From Leptolyngbya sp. PLA1 (GTDB lineage: Bacteria; Planctomycetota; Phycisphaerae; Phycisphaerales; UBA1924), in NCBI GenBank assembly GCA_021405315.1, contig QWIH01000005.1, positions 1 through 64,000 of the forward strand: 64,000 nucleotides of DNA, given 5' to 3'. The position numbers were made by a program, and so were the translations under genes. Within the stretch, counting starts at the first letter, position 1, and each line of letters begins with the position of its first letter. Shown in pieces: positions 55,501 to 61,850 of the stretch. The notes below the pieces were generated by a model. The model did no database searches and was not told the DNA's origin. It was given only the letters and a program-made list of their open reading frames with translations.

Positions 55501-57863
55501 TGGCCACGACCGGCGCCCAGACCTACAGCGGCTCTGTGACGCTCGACGGGGCACTCGCCGCCTCGGGGGCCGCCGATGTCGTGATCACCGGGGCCCTTGC
55601 CCTTGGCGGAGACAGCTCCGTCACGACTGGTGGCGGGAACATCAACATCTCGGGCGAGGTGAACTCCATCACTACGCCATTTGCCCTCGCGCTCAGCGCG
55701 GGCGCCGGCGATGTCATCCTGGGCTCGAACGTGGGCACGGGGAACGCCGCCAACCAGGCACGCCTCGCCTCCTTCTCCGCGAGCGGCGACGCGATCACGC
55801 TCCGCAGCGTGCGCACCAGCGGGCTCCAGTCCATCACAGGGGCCACGGTTTCTCTCAACGGCAACCTCACCGCCGTCGACACCGGCCCGATCTCCATCGC
55901 CGGGGCGCTCACGCTCCTGGCGGACACTCAGATCGTCGCGAACAGCGGGGCGGTGCAGTTCGGCGGGACTGTGAACTCCGACGGCACGGCCAGATCGCTC
56001 ACCGTCACCGCCGGCGGGAGCGAGGTTCTCTTCTCCAGCGGCGTGGGGACCAGCAACGCCCTGAGCACCTTGACCGTCGCCGCCACCTCCGCCCGGTTCG
56101 ACGTCTCTGATAGCGCCCAGCGCCTCGTCCGCACCAACGGCGATCAGACCATCAACGCCGCGGTCCTGCTCGGCAGCGACATGACCTTCGGCGGCAACGA
56201 CATTACCTTTGGCGGCACCATCAACAGCGCCGACACCACCGCCCGCGCTCTGACCGTCAACACCAGCACCGTCTCCGGCGACACGGGCGTCACCACCTTC
56301 AGCTCCGCCATCGGCGCGGTCAACGCCCTTCTGAGCCTCAACACGAATACCGAGGGCATCACCATGGTGGGTGCCAACATCACCACCACCTCGGGCATGA
56401 CCTTTGCGGACCCGCTGCGGCTCACGGGCAACGCGGTGCTCGACGGCGGCGCGGGGGCCCTCTTCTTCCGCTCCACCATCGAGACCGATGCCGGCGCCGC
56501 GAACGACGCGGATCTCACGCTCCTTACGACCCTCAACGCCAACGCCGACACCATTCCGATCAAGTTCGGTGCGAACATCGGGGTGGGTCGCCGCCTGCGA
56601 TCCCTGAGCATCGGTGCTGATCGGAGCACGCCGCAGCAGGCAGCGACCGCCGTCATGAGCGACGGGTTCGACGCCAACGGGGTCATCGCCGGAAGCAGCT
56701 TCCAGACGACCGACAGCTACACCATCAACACCGGGACGGGCGGCTTCACCATGGGCCGTGGTCAGAAGCTGACCGCCCTGGGTCGCCTCAGCATCCTGAC
56801 CTCCGGCGCGGTGGTTCTCAGCGACCTCACCTCCCTGGGCGACATGACCGTCCGGGGCACTTCGATCGCCATCAAGCTCCGGCCGGGCGGCACGGTCTTC
56901 GACAACGTGTTCCAGAGCGCCGACCAGACCGTCACTGACCTCAGCGTCGACTTCGTCGCCGCGGGTGAGATCTCCTTCATCGACCTCAACAGCACGCCGA
57001 TCGCGCCGACGCTGATCGCCTTCGGCGACGCGCGCGAGCCCACGTTCGCCACCAACTCGGGCAACCGGCCCATCAACCTCAACGGCTTCAACTTCCTCCA
57101 GTTCACCGACGTCAACGGGCCTCTGAGCTCCGCCTTCTTCATCGACCCCCGGACAGGCAACGGCGGGCGTCTGCTCGGGCTGGACATCGTCGCCAAGGGC
57201 CCGCCTGTGGACGACCTTGCCACCTCGATCGCCGGGGCCATCCCGCGCGATACCGAGAGCCGCGAGAACGCACCGCCGGTCACCATCTCCGCCGCGCTGC
57301 GCGAGCCGCTGCAGGAAATGGGAATCTCGGTGCGGGACCTCGAGTTCACCGAGCTCGTTGAGTACCTCGTCGGCCGTGCCCTCTACCGCGACCTGCCCGG
57401 CAAGCCCTCGCCCAGGCCCGAGGACATCCGCGTCACGGTCAATCGCCTGGCGTCCGAACCCGTGCAGGCGCTCATCGCGGCCTACCGCGGCCTGCTCTAC
57501 AAGGAGACGACCAACCCCGATGGCACGACCGAGCTGGTGCCCAACCAGGACGCCGTCCGCACCGTCCTGGAGGATGCGTGGAATGTCTACGCCGAGGAAG
57601 CGGGCGATCAGGCCTCCGGCAAGGGCTTCGCCGCCTGGCTCAGCACTCGCGGTGCCAGCGCCAGCCCCACGGAGCGCGAGGCCGCACGGATCTTCGACGG
57701 CATCCGTGACGTGCTCGACAAGATCTCCGCGCTGGGCCTGTCCCCCGCGGAGGCCCGCATCCCGCGGGATCGCCTCCTGGGCGAACTCAAGCCCCAGTCC
57801 ATGACCGATGAGCAGATGCTCGACGCGGTCCAGATCGAGGCCGAGCCGCTCGCCATGCGTTGA
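46554..57863 (+). CDS. Giant two-partner-secretion exoprotein (TpsA, filamentous-haemagglutinin-like)
   Basis: The roughly 3,769-residue product would be exported by the upstream TpsB. After a long signal peptide (to about residue 55) comes the TPS secretion domain, about 56-300: GPEGAQVVRGQVSISRNG and the motif NPAGVIFG at 136-143. The body to about 3,550 is Gly/Thr/Ala/Asn-rich repeated beta-strand sequence, almost certainly a right-handed beta-helix fibre, with modular repeats annotated separately. The last 210 residues are different: charged and helical. Cysteines are very rare. ATG 46554 is favoured over 46482 because AAAAGAGG lies upstream. The likely role is a surface adhesin or fibre; a toxin role is not evident. 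A strong terminator follows. Confidence 0.88.
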   Translation: MGSNTMSARTGNAANLALRAQSFTHGWFAGVGRGMGWSAALAGALIGSVCAEAIAGPEGAQVVRGQVSISRNGADTLIRAGNNSIINYRSFDIARGESVRFIQPNASSRVLNRINSAAPTRIDGSLIANGRVYMVNPAGVIFGQSAVVNVGGLYAAAGKLSNADFLRGIDRFSDLSGQVSNYGTLTADFVTLAGSGVANAGQIISPQGTVVMASGEDVMVGERSGNLFVKIQGSAAPQATAGAGVENTGSIAAARVRMGAGDMYSIAVRNAGRIKAKDVRLEGQGAGEVHVSGEIDASSSTGKGGQVRILGEKVGVTDASINASGATGGGTVLIGGNYQGRGPEQNADRTFVGSSTRIDVSATDKGNAGTAIVWADDITRFHGEVKATGGAQGGDGGFVEVSGKHNLAFTGKVDTRAPNGRTGTLLLDPDNITIQTGAGADDNQMNAGVPSGDPADVINFADGGATDFVIGRGTIQDATTNVILQANVDITLNTNITMSNDGVGIIMQAGDDIILNNSITTRGGQITLTANDNSNSTATGDGRIQISGDLDTTGNNQTGGAVTLTVSGGTGAITLGADVITRGGAVTFAGPVTLSGATRTVDATDGGATAAGAAVAFNSTVNAGSNLIVNAGTGGNVTFTGAVGGTTALNDITLTGNAVSLGAVTTAANGDVSVTNGGAFTIGGDWSLGGTLTQSGAGTIDLGGSVTTSNDNITLAGATTVTAASTTLNSGTGTTSVGAVDVGSNAMTVLADEIAFTGGANSITGSGSFTVDVSTAARAINIENGATGLNISAASLLVFDSALGSLTIGSTNAGNLTVGGATTFNGNTTLITGDNFDNTGAITATQIAVQAADALTVSSNITASTSLALHSGTDGTGNMTFNNIVVDSPSISLRAGSGSGTTAFVDAGTSTPTFQNGGGTNPTTFSFRQDAAVFESQLPGTLQWGAGDATGIAITVQSDGGNIDLNLGADPTQLDNSALTLITAGANRSRILSDLALASLSVTGNATLSANVTTPGGTVNFGGPVTLGANATIDTTNGGAVAAGNNISFGSTVDGTTASSQGLTVRAGTGGNVTHTGAVGGTTQLAAYSITSANDFSAGAVTTTSFTQVAGNGTTTITGRLTANGAGGVNLTGTNFALSGGVDTATGGAFTIDNSGTATFSGGASGRLLLDGAFTKNGAGGVSVGVDISTTDDNISFNAGTLTMTAAATFGADTATVTLNTTNLNGQNLTLAGNGIDFGGGADSITGTGAGTLTLQAATNATSIGVAGGAGTLDISTTDLAALADEAVGSLVIGAASGTGTVTVAGGTFRDAVTFRSPTSGTVAVTGLVTGSQSDASITFSAPTITLAADVVTAGGAINIGTAAGHAARLDASVLLDTTDGGNVATGGDVSFAGTLNALAAGTQGLTIDAGTGGVVTHTGVVGGTTGLGAYTLTNANNFTATGAVTVASFTQTAGQGTSTFNGLLTANGTPGDISLSGNAVTFNAGVTTLNGGILNVTSSGALTIANTGLSLDGAFTKAGAGNTLLGANITTSNDDITFGGAGAVSLTAASTLSAGTGTISIGAADLDGQNFTLAADEIDFTGAANTVVGNGIGNLTLRGGAAGTSIGVVNAASTLELSAADLAALADEVAASIIIGGAGVSGDITVGSAVSFRDWVTLQTSGAIAITGAITGSNADSNVSIDGGTVNLAANITTQGAAVSIAGATTLSGDATIDTTNAGGAAAGANISITSALDSSAAGSNTLSLESGTSGDISIAAIGAATRLGGFEILGADNVSAQSIRATFINNTVAGTATYSGALDTTGLAGITLSGAGGHDLTAGATTTGGGVFIADAAGTLTVGASGLSLDGSFTRSNGATSLAGDITTTNDDINFSDAASAVTLTGNSVLTAGTGTISLRGVAMGSQDLTLAADGIDLLGGNDSVTGAGSGTLTLRGGSDATSIGLAGGAGTLQITQADLDAVAVGAIFEMLIGSATGTGDITVPAGGVSFNNDVRFLGDTATLVLNGPITFANPTGCLTFDLAVDLGTDLTAACIIFNDALTITAAGIDLSVGTGNIDFNSTVDVGAFGFDATGDDINFAGGADSVTGTGAGTVGLTAGTVGNIRVGAAGSGLVISSTDLAAFADGFGSLVIGNSSDANTITLGAATYRDPVRFETTGAGAINVTGAITGTGDASFAFGGATNLGADVSTAGGDIDLEGATLLNTDVVLSAGTGAVTASAGLGLDGNDLTIAADAIDFAGGADSVGGDGTGTLTLRGGTAASSIGVGGGTGTLQIDDTDLAALADGVAGQIVIGQSSGTGDVTVASSTFRDAVVFRTGSLNSVIVSGLLTGSTADASVTAEGGAAVLFANIVTLGGAVNLDVATTRLGASAAIDTTSAGGAAAGGNITFGGALRGTSDGAQGLVLNAGTGGAILITGATGSTRLAGFTVLGAATLSTQGVRSTFIDSTVGTSATYAGLLDTTGAGGIGLHGAGTHTLSGGATTTGAGGFTADAAGLLTINTAALSLDGAFDRSGGATSLGAGISTTGDSVSFGGDVTVTSDLAISTVAGGNVTGATVTFAGATDGDAPGRDLSIDAGTAGTVTFGGDVGATQALGSLTAVADTSVTSIFLQNVITTDGQSYTGSLRLAGDLTNTGSGDMLLAGPVELTSDVSIVNSGAAGDDISITGAVTSDGTARALTLGGAGNLGNVTLLSAAGSPNLLSALTAVGGTITTSSVSTTGDQSYTGDVISNGNLSGAAISVTGDLLANGDLSGTSISVSGNMLVGVDLTVNATASFGVGGTTNSEATEFNDLTINSPNISLTGAVGGVDALGAITTDTGGSLALGGGSVTTRDGQTWGENITLGANTTFTSTNNGTIRFNGTVNSDGSARDLVVNTGGDSIFTQAIGNTSALSDFETDAGGTSTFSGNVTAGGSIEVGDAAVLAGNLLFTAPVIEFDGTVDSDGTARDLTLNGSSSVTLAGNAGANSVLSTLSVTSPSISLRSVATTGAQTYSGSVTLDGALAASGAADVVITGALALGGDSSVTTGGGNINISGEVNSITTPFALALSAGAGDVILGSNVGTGNAANQARLASFSASGDAITLRSVRTSGLQSITGATVSLNGNLTAVDTGPISIAGALTLLADTQIVANSGAVQFGGTVNSDGTARSLTVTAGGSEVLFSSGVGTSNALSTLTVAATSARFDVSDSAQRLVRTNGDQTINAAVLLGSDMTFGGNDITFGGTINSADTTARALTVNTSTVSGDTGVTTFSSAIGAVNALLSLNTNTEGITMVGANITTTSGMTFADPLRLTGNAVLDGGAGALFFRSTIETDAGAANDADLTLLTTLNANADTIPIKFGANIGVGRRLRSLSIGADRSTPQQAATAVMSDGFDANGVIAGSSFQTTDSYTINTGTGGFTMGRGQKLTALGRLSILTSGAVVLSDLTSLGDMTVRGTSIAIKLRPGGTVFDNVFQSADQTVTDLSVDFVAAGEISFIDLNSTPIAPTLIAFGDAREPTFATNSGNRPINLNGFNFLQFTDVNGPLSSAFFIDPRTGNGGRLLGLDIVAKGPPVDDLATSIAGAIPRDTESRENAPPVTISAALREPLQEMGISVRDLEFTELVEYLVGRALYRDLPGKPSPRPEDIRVTVNRLASEPVQALIAAYRGLLYKETTNPDGTTELVPNQDAVRTVLEDAWNVYAEEAGDQASGKGFAAWLSTRGASASPTEREAARIFDGIRDVLDKISALGLSPAEARIPRDRLLGELKPQSMTDEQMLDAVQIEAEPLAMR
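48891..53476 (+). repeat. Modular repeats of about 160 residues in tpsA
   Basis: A block of the form SIGV-x-GGAGTL-x-IS-x2-DLAALAD-x5-SLVIG recurs at residues 780, 1263, 1606, 1941, 2102 and 2262 (nucleotides 48891, 50340, 51369, 52374, 52857 and 53337). The steps are 483, 343, 335, 161 and 160 residues, close to multiples of one unit of about 160. Copies are diverged at protein level, so this is an old expansion of the beta-helix and not a fresh DNA duplication. Confidence 0.7.
54555..56260 (+). repeat. Second repeat family in tpsA (SDGTAR-x-LT blocks)
   Basis: A block of the form NSDGTAR-x-LTVN recurs near nucleotides 54558, 55139, 55371, 55975 and 56223, in the part of the fibre after the 160-residue repeats. 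The spacings are about 580, 230, 600 and 250 bases. It marks a second, shorter kind of beta-helix rung cluster. Confidence 0.55.
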
Positions 57864-57869
57864 TTGTCA

Positions 57870-57904
57870 CGGGAGGACCGGGGACACCCGGTCTTCCCGC
57901 TTTT
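57870..57904 (+). terminator. Strong intrinsic terminator after tpsA
   Basis: CGGGAGGACCGGG (57870-57882) pairs with CCCGGTCTTCCCG (57887-57899) over 13 bp with one G-U pair and a GACA loop, followed by CTTTT. It begins six bases after the tpsA stop and would isolate the TPS unit from tssA. Confidence 0.85.
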
Positions 57905-57949
57905 CCCCCCAGGGCGTGGTGCCCGGGCGTTGAAGATGGGCGGTGCTTC

Positions 57950-59002
57950 GTGGGTGTGATCAACGTCGAAAGCCTGACCAAGGCGATTGAGGGGGAGAAC
58001 CCCTGCGGCGAGAACCTGCGCTGGGACCGCGGGTTCCTCGAACTCGAAACGATCGCCAAGGGCAAGGAAGAGAACCAGTTTCAGGCCGGCGAAGAGCCCG
58101 ACTGGCGCGAAGTTCGCGACAAAGGGGTCGAACTGCTCGCCCGCGGCCGGCACCTGCGGCTGGGCGTCCTCATCACCCTCGCGGCGATCCGGCAGGAGGG
58201 CTATCCCGGCCTGCGCGACGGCCTCGCGGTCATTCGCGGCTGGCTCGAGCAGTACTGGGACACCATCTGGCCGATCCTTGACGCAGAGGACAACAACGAC
58301 CCCACGGAGCGGGTGAACTCGCTCGCGGCCCTCGCCACCCCTCTCTTCACGTTCGGCGATACAACGAAGCTGCTCGACCGGGTGTACGAGGCGCCGATCT
58401 GCGAGTCCAGGCAGCTCGGGATGTTCTCGCTCAAGGATCTCGCCATCGCGGCGGGCACTCTTGAAGCGCCGCCCACGCCGGAGGGTCAGGAGGCCAAGCC
58501 CCGTCCCACGCTCGACATCATTGACGGTGCTTTCGCCGAAACGGACAAGGAACGTCTTGAAGAGTTGGCAAAGGCCGCCGAGGACGCCGACGGTCACCTC
58601 GAGGCGATCTCCAACATCTTCACGGAGAAGTGCGGACACGGCATCGGGCCGGACGTTCAGCCCCTCAGGACGATTCTCAAGGATGCGATGACCCAGATCC
58701 GCCGTCGGCTGGGCCAAGAGGTCGGAGAGGAAGCCGCGGCGGGGGGCGGAGAAGGAGGCGAGGCGGCGGCGGAGGATGGGGCGGCGATTTCGGGCAATGT
58801 TCGGACGTCGCGTGATGCCCTGGGGGCATTGGACAAGGTGATCCGGTATTACGAAGTGAGTGAGCCGAGCAGTCCGGTGCCGCTTATCTGCCGGTGTGCG
58901 CAGAGGATGGTGGGCCGGAGCTTCGAGGAGATCTCGGCGACGTTGACACCGGACGTTGTCGCGATGTTGAAGAACATCGCGAACCCGCCGGCTGCGGAGT
59001 GA
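57950..59002 (+). CDS. tssA: T6SS protein TssA (ImpA N-terminal domain)
   Basis: TssA caps the growing T6SS tail and helps assemble the sheath and tube. The 350-residue protein has the ImpA N-terminal domain with EGENPCGENLRWD at 14-26, DWREVRDKGVELLAR and the block WLEQYWDTIWPILD; the C-terminal part after an Ala/Gly-rich linker (about 275-300) has VIRYYEVSEPSSPVPLICR, which is typical of TssA. GTG 57950 is the likely start (GTG 57956 is an alternative); no in-frame ATG exists nearby. The terminator just upstream implies an own promoter or read-through. Confidence 0.9.
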   Translation: MGVINVESLTKAIEGENPCGENLRWDRGFLELETIAKGKEENQFQAGEEPDWREVRDKGVELLARGRHLRLGVLITLAAIRQEGYPGLRDGLAVIRGWLEQYWDTIWPILDAEDNNDPTERVNSLAALATPLFTFGDTTKLLDRVYEAPICESRQLGMFSLKDLAIAAGTLEAPPTPEGQEAKPRPTLDIIDGAFAETDKERLEELAKAAEDADGHLEAISNIFTEKCGHGIGPDVQPLRTILKDAMTQIRRRLGQEVGEEAAAGGGEGGEAAAEDGAAISGNVRTSRDALGALDKVIRYYEVSEPSSPVPLICRCAQRMVGRSFEEISATLTPDVVAMLKNIANPPAAE

Positions 59003-59111
59003 CGGAACGGATTCGGATAGAGTTGTGAGTCGGAGTGTGGTATTCTGTGGTCTCGATGGGGAGCGCGTCAGTCTGGGTCGACCGGGCGACGCATCCCACA
59101 AGGAGTGAAGC

Positions 59112-59615
59112 ATGGCGAAGGCGAGCAGCCAAAAGTTCATCGCGCGAAATCGCGCTCCCCGTGTCCAGATCGAGTATGACCTGGAGCTGTACGGCGCACA
59201 GAAGAAGGTGAACCTCCCGTTCGTGATGGGCGTGATGGCGGACCTGTCGGGCAAGCCGGCCGAGGCGCTGCCCGGGGTCGCCGACCGCAAGTTCATGGAG
59301 GTGGACGTCGATAACTTCGACGAGCGTCTCAAGAGCTGCAAGCCCCGCGTGGCGTTCCAGGTACCCAACACCCTGACGGGCGAGGGGAACCTGAGCGTGG
59401 ACGTGACCTTTGAGAGCATGGACGACTTCTCTCCCGCCGCCGTCGCCCGCAAGGTCGAGCCGCTGCGCAAGCTGCTCGAAGCGCGGACGCAGTTGGCAAA
59501 CCTCCTGACGTACATGGACGGCAAGAGCGGCGCCGAGGACCTGCTGGGCAAGGTGCTCCAGGACCCCGAGCTGCTCAAGAGCCTCGCCGCCGCTCCCAAG
59601 CCCCAGGAAGGCTGA
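59112..59615 (+). CDS. tssB: T6SS contractile sheath small subunit TssB
   Basis: TssB (VipA) and TssC (VipB) build the contractile sheath. The 167-residue protein matches the family in length and in blocks such as FIARNRAPRVQIEYD, PFVMGVMADLSG, DVDNFDERL, FESMDDFSPAAVA and LLEARTQLANLLTYMDGK. AAGGAG precedes the ATG. A TGG-TATTCT extended -10-like element lies at 59038-59046 in the 109-base gap after tssA, so a promoter here is possible. Confidence 0.96.
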   Translation: MAKASSQKFIARNRAPRVQIEYDLELYGAQKKVNLPFVMGVMADLSGKPAEALPGVADRKFMEVDVDNFDERLKSCKPRVAFQVPNTLTGEGNLSVDVTFESMDDFSPAAVARKVEPLRKLLEARTQLANLLTYMDGKSGAEDLLGKVLQDPELLKSLAAAPKPQEG

Positions 59616-59660
59616 TCCGGACCCCCGCAACTCGCACGCAGGCCCAAGAAGGAACCATCG

Positions 59661-61145
59661 ATGTCGCAAGCGCAATCAGGACTCCAAGGCATCCAGTTCG
59701 GCGGGAGTGAGCTGGAATCCCTCCTGCAGAAGGAGTTCAAGCCGAAAACCTCGAACGCCAAGGAGGCGATCGAGTCCGCCGTCAAGACGTTGGCCCAGCA
59801 GGCCCTGGAGGGCACGAAGCTGGTCTCCGACGACGCCGTGAAGTCGATCGAGTCGATCATCGCCGCGATCGACAAGAAGATCTCCGACCAGGTGACCGCC
59901 ATCCTGCACCACCCGGACTTCCAGAAGCTGGAAGGCACGTGGCGCGGGCTGCACTACCTCGTGAACAACACCGAAACTGACGAGACGCTCAAGATCCGCG
60001 TCATGAACATCTCGAAGAAGGACCTGGCGAAGACCATCGCCAAGTACAAGGGCACCGCCTGGGATCAGAGCCCCCTCTTCAAGAAGCTGTACGAGGAAGA
60101 ATACGGCATGCCCGGCGGCCAGCCCTTCGGCGCCATCATCGGGGACTACAACTTCGACCACACGCCCCCGGATGTCGAGATCATGGCGGGCATGGCGCAG
60201 ATCGCCGCCGCGGCCCACGCGCCGTTCCTCTCTGCCGCCGCCCCCACGCTCATGAACATGGAAAGCTGGCAGGAGCTCTCCAACCCGCGCGACCTCACGA
60301 AGATCTTCCAGTCCCCCGAGTACGCGCCGTGGCGCAGCCTGCGCGAGAGCGAGGACGCCCGGTATCTCGGCCTCACCATGCCCCGCGTGCTCGCCCGCAC
60401 GCCCTACGGAGCCAAGAGCAACCCCATCGATGACTTCGCCTACGAGGAAGACACCGAGGGCGCGAAGCACGACAAGTTCACGTGGATGAACGCCGCCTAC
60501 ACCATGGGCGTCAACATCACCCGCGCGTTCAAGCTCTACGGCTGGTGCTCGCGCATCCGCGGCGTGGAGTCCGGCGGTATGGTCGAGGGGTTGCCCGTGC
60601 ACTCCTTCAAGACCGACGACGGCGGGACGGACATGAAGTGCCCGACCGAGATCGCCATCACCGACCGGCGCGAGGCCGAACTCGCCGCCAACGGCCTGAT
60701 GCCTCTCTCGCACTGGAAGAACACGGACTACGCCGTCTTCGTGGGCGCGCAGAGCCTCCACAAGCCCGCGCAGTACGACGACCCGGACGCCACGGCCAAC
60801 GCCAACCTCGGTGCGAGGCTCCCCTACCTCTTCGCCACCTGCCGCTTTGCCCACTTCCTCAAGTGCATGGTCCGCGACCGCATCGGCAGCTTCGCCGACG
60901 CGCAGCAGATGCAGGATTGGCTCAACAAGTGGATCAGCAACTACGTTGACTTCGACCCGGTCAACTCCAGCGAGGCCTACAAGGCCCAGCACCCCCTCGC
61001 CGGCGCCGAAGTCGTCGTCGAGGAAGTGCCCGGCAACCCGGGCTACTACACCTCCAAGTTCTTCCTCAAGCCTCACTACCAGCTCGAGGGTCTCACCGTC
61101 TCGCTCCGTCTTGTGTCCAAGCTCCCCTCGCAGAAGGGCGGCTAA
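59661..61145 (+). CDS. tssC: T6SS contractile sheath large subunit TssC
   Basis: The 494-residue protein has the TssC hallmarks: LEGTWRGLHYLVNNTE, FGAIIGDYNFDH, the SPEYAPWRSLRESEDARYLG stretch, LPRVLAR-like MPRVLARTPYG, EEDTEG, and the C-terminal ANLGARLPYLFATCRFAHFL. It ends in the alpha/beta region that forms the sheath handshake with TssB. The length is typical. It follows tssB by 45 bases with GAAGGAACC as ribosome-binding site and is probably co-translated with it. Confidence 0.97.
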   Translation: MSQAQSGLQGIQFGGSELESLLQKEFKPKTSNAKEAIESAVKTLAQQALEGTKLVSDDAVKSIESIIAAIDKKISDQVTAILHHPDFQKLEGTWRGLHYLVNNTETDETLKIRVMNISKKDLAKTIAKYKGTAWDQSPLFKKLYEEEYGMPGGQPFGAIIGDYNFDHTPPDVEIMAGMAQIAAAAHAPFLSAAAPTLMNMESWQELSNPRDLTKIFQSPEYAPWRSLRESEDARYLGLTMPRVLARTPYGAKSNPIDDFAYEEDTEGAKHDKFTWMNAAYTMGVNITRAFKLYGWCSRIRGVESGGMVEGLPVHSFKTDDGGTDMKCPTEIAITDRREAELAANGLMPLSHWKNTDYAVFVGAQSLHKPAQYDDPDATANANLGARLPYLFATCRFAHFLKCMVRDRIGSFADAQQMQDWLNKWISNYVDFDPVNSSEAYKAQHPLAGAEVVVEEVPGNPGYYTSKFFLKPHYQLEGLTVSLRLVSKLPSQKGG

Positions 61146-61167
61146 TTTCAGGTTCAGAACACGCACC

Positions 61168-61219
61168 CCGGCGGCGTCGCCGGAGCATCCGCGTAGGTAC
61201 TCAGCGACCCCCTCGGGGT
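61168..61219 (+). promoter_or_regulatory. Two hairpins in the hcp leader
   Basis: CCGGCG (61168-61173) pairs with CGCCGG (61178-61183) around a four-base loop, and ACCCC (61207-61211) pairs with GGGGT (61215-61219), just before the hcp ribosome-binding site TAGGAG. They may stabilise or gate the hcp message. Confidence 0.35.
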
Positions 61220-61232
61220 AGGAGAAACTCAG

Positions 61233-61751
61233 ATGGCCTTTGATGCATATCTCCAGATCGGCACCGTGCCCGGCGAGTCCGCCGACAAGCAGTTCGGCGG
61301 GTCCGCCGGCTGGATCGACGTGATCTCGTTCACCTATGGCGTCACCCAGTCGGGCAGCGCCTCCAGCCAGGGCGGTCTGTCCGCCGGCAAGTCCAACTTC
61401 CAGGACTTCACCTTCACGCAGAAGGTCCACTTCGGCTCCCCCGAGATGTTCCTCACGTGCGCGAACGGCAAGGTCCACAAGGCCGCGCACTTCGTCTGCC
61501 GAAAGGCCGGCGAGACCCCGCAGGTCTATCTCCAGATCAAGATGGAGCAGGTGATGATCACCTCCGTCACCACGCAGGGTGCCGGCGGCCCCGACGAGAT
61601 CCCCACCGAGACCGTCTCCATGACCGCCGAGAAGCTCGCGGTGTGGTACGGCCAGCAGGACGAGAACAACAAGATCAAGGCCGACAAGGCCACGGGCTGG
61701 GACCAGAAGAAGAACGAGCAGTGGAACGGCCACGGGCTCAAGAAGTTCTGA
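61233..61751 (+). CDS. hcp: T6SS tube protein Hcp (TssD)
   Basis: Hcp hexamers stack to form the inner tube expelled by the T6SS. The 172-residue protein shows the family pattern: MAFDAYLQIGTVPGES, DVISFTYGVTQSGSAS, FTFTQKVHFGSPEMF, VYLQIKMEQVMITSV and the C-terminal GWDQKKNEQW. The length is typical (about 160-170). It lies 87 bases after tssC with a structured leader and is followed by a strong hairpin terminator, so it can be made in greater amounts than its neighbours. Confidence 0.97.
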   Translation: MAFDAYLQIGTVPGESADKQFGGSAGWIDVISFTYGVTQSGSASSQGGLSAGKSNFQDFTFTQKVHFGSPEMFLTCANGKVHKAAHFVCRKAGETPQVYLQIKMEQVMITSVTTQGAGGPDEIPTETVSMTAEKLAVWYGQQDENNKIKADKATGWDQKKNEQWNGHGLKKF

Positions 61752-61785
61752 TCAACCCCGCCCGTGCGGCGGCGTGAACCACGAC

Positions 61786-61818
61786 GCCCTCACGGGGAGA
61801 CCTTCCCGTGAGGGCTTT
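61786..61818 (+). terminator. Intrinsic terminator or attenuator after hcp
   Basis: GCCCTCACGGGGA (61786-61798) pairs with TTCCCGTGAGGGC (61803-61815) over 13 bp, with one G-U pair and a GACC loop, followed by TTT. It resembles the terminator after tpsA, though its T-tract is short. It sits between hcp and tagJ on the same strand and may lower expression of tagJ, tssE and tssF relative to hcp. Confidence 0.75.
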
Positions 61819-61850
61819 GCATTTCCCTCCCCCTCTCCACCCGAGCACGC

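Noticed and set aside
58981..59111. A full sigma-70 promoter before tssB
   Set aside because: TGG-TATTCT is a fair extended -10, but no -35-like hexamer lies 16-18 bases upstream, so it is mentioned only as a possibility in the tssB entry.
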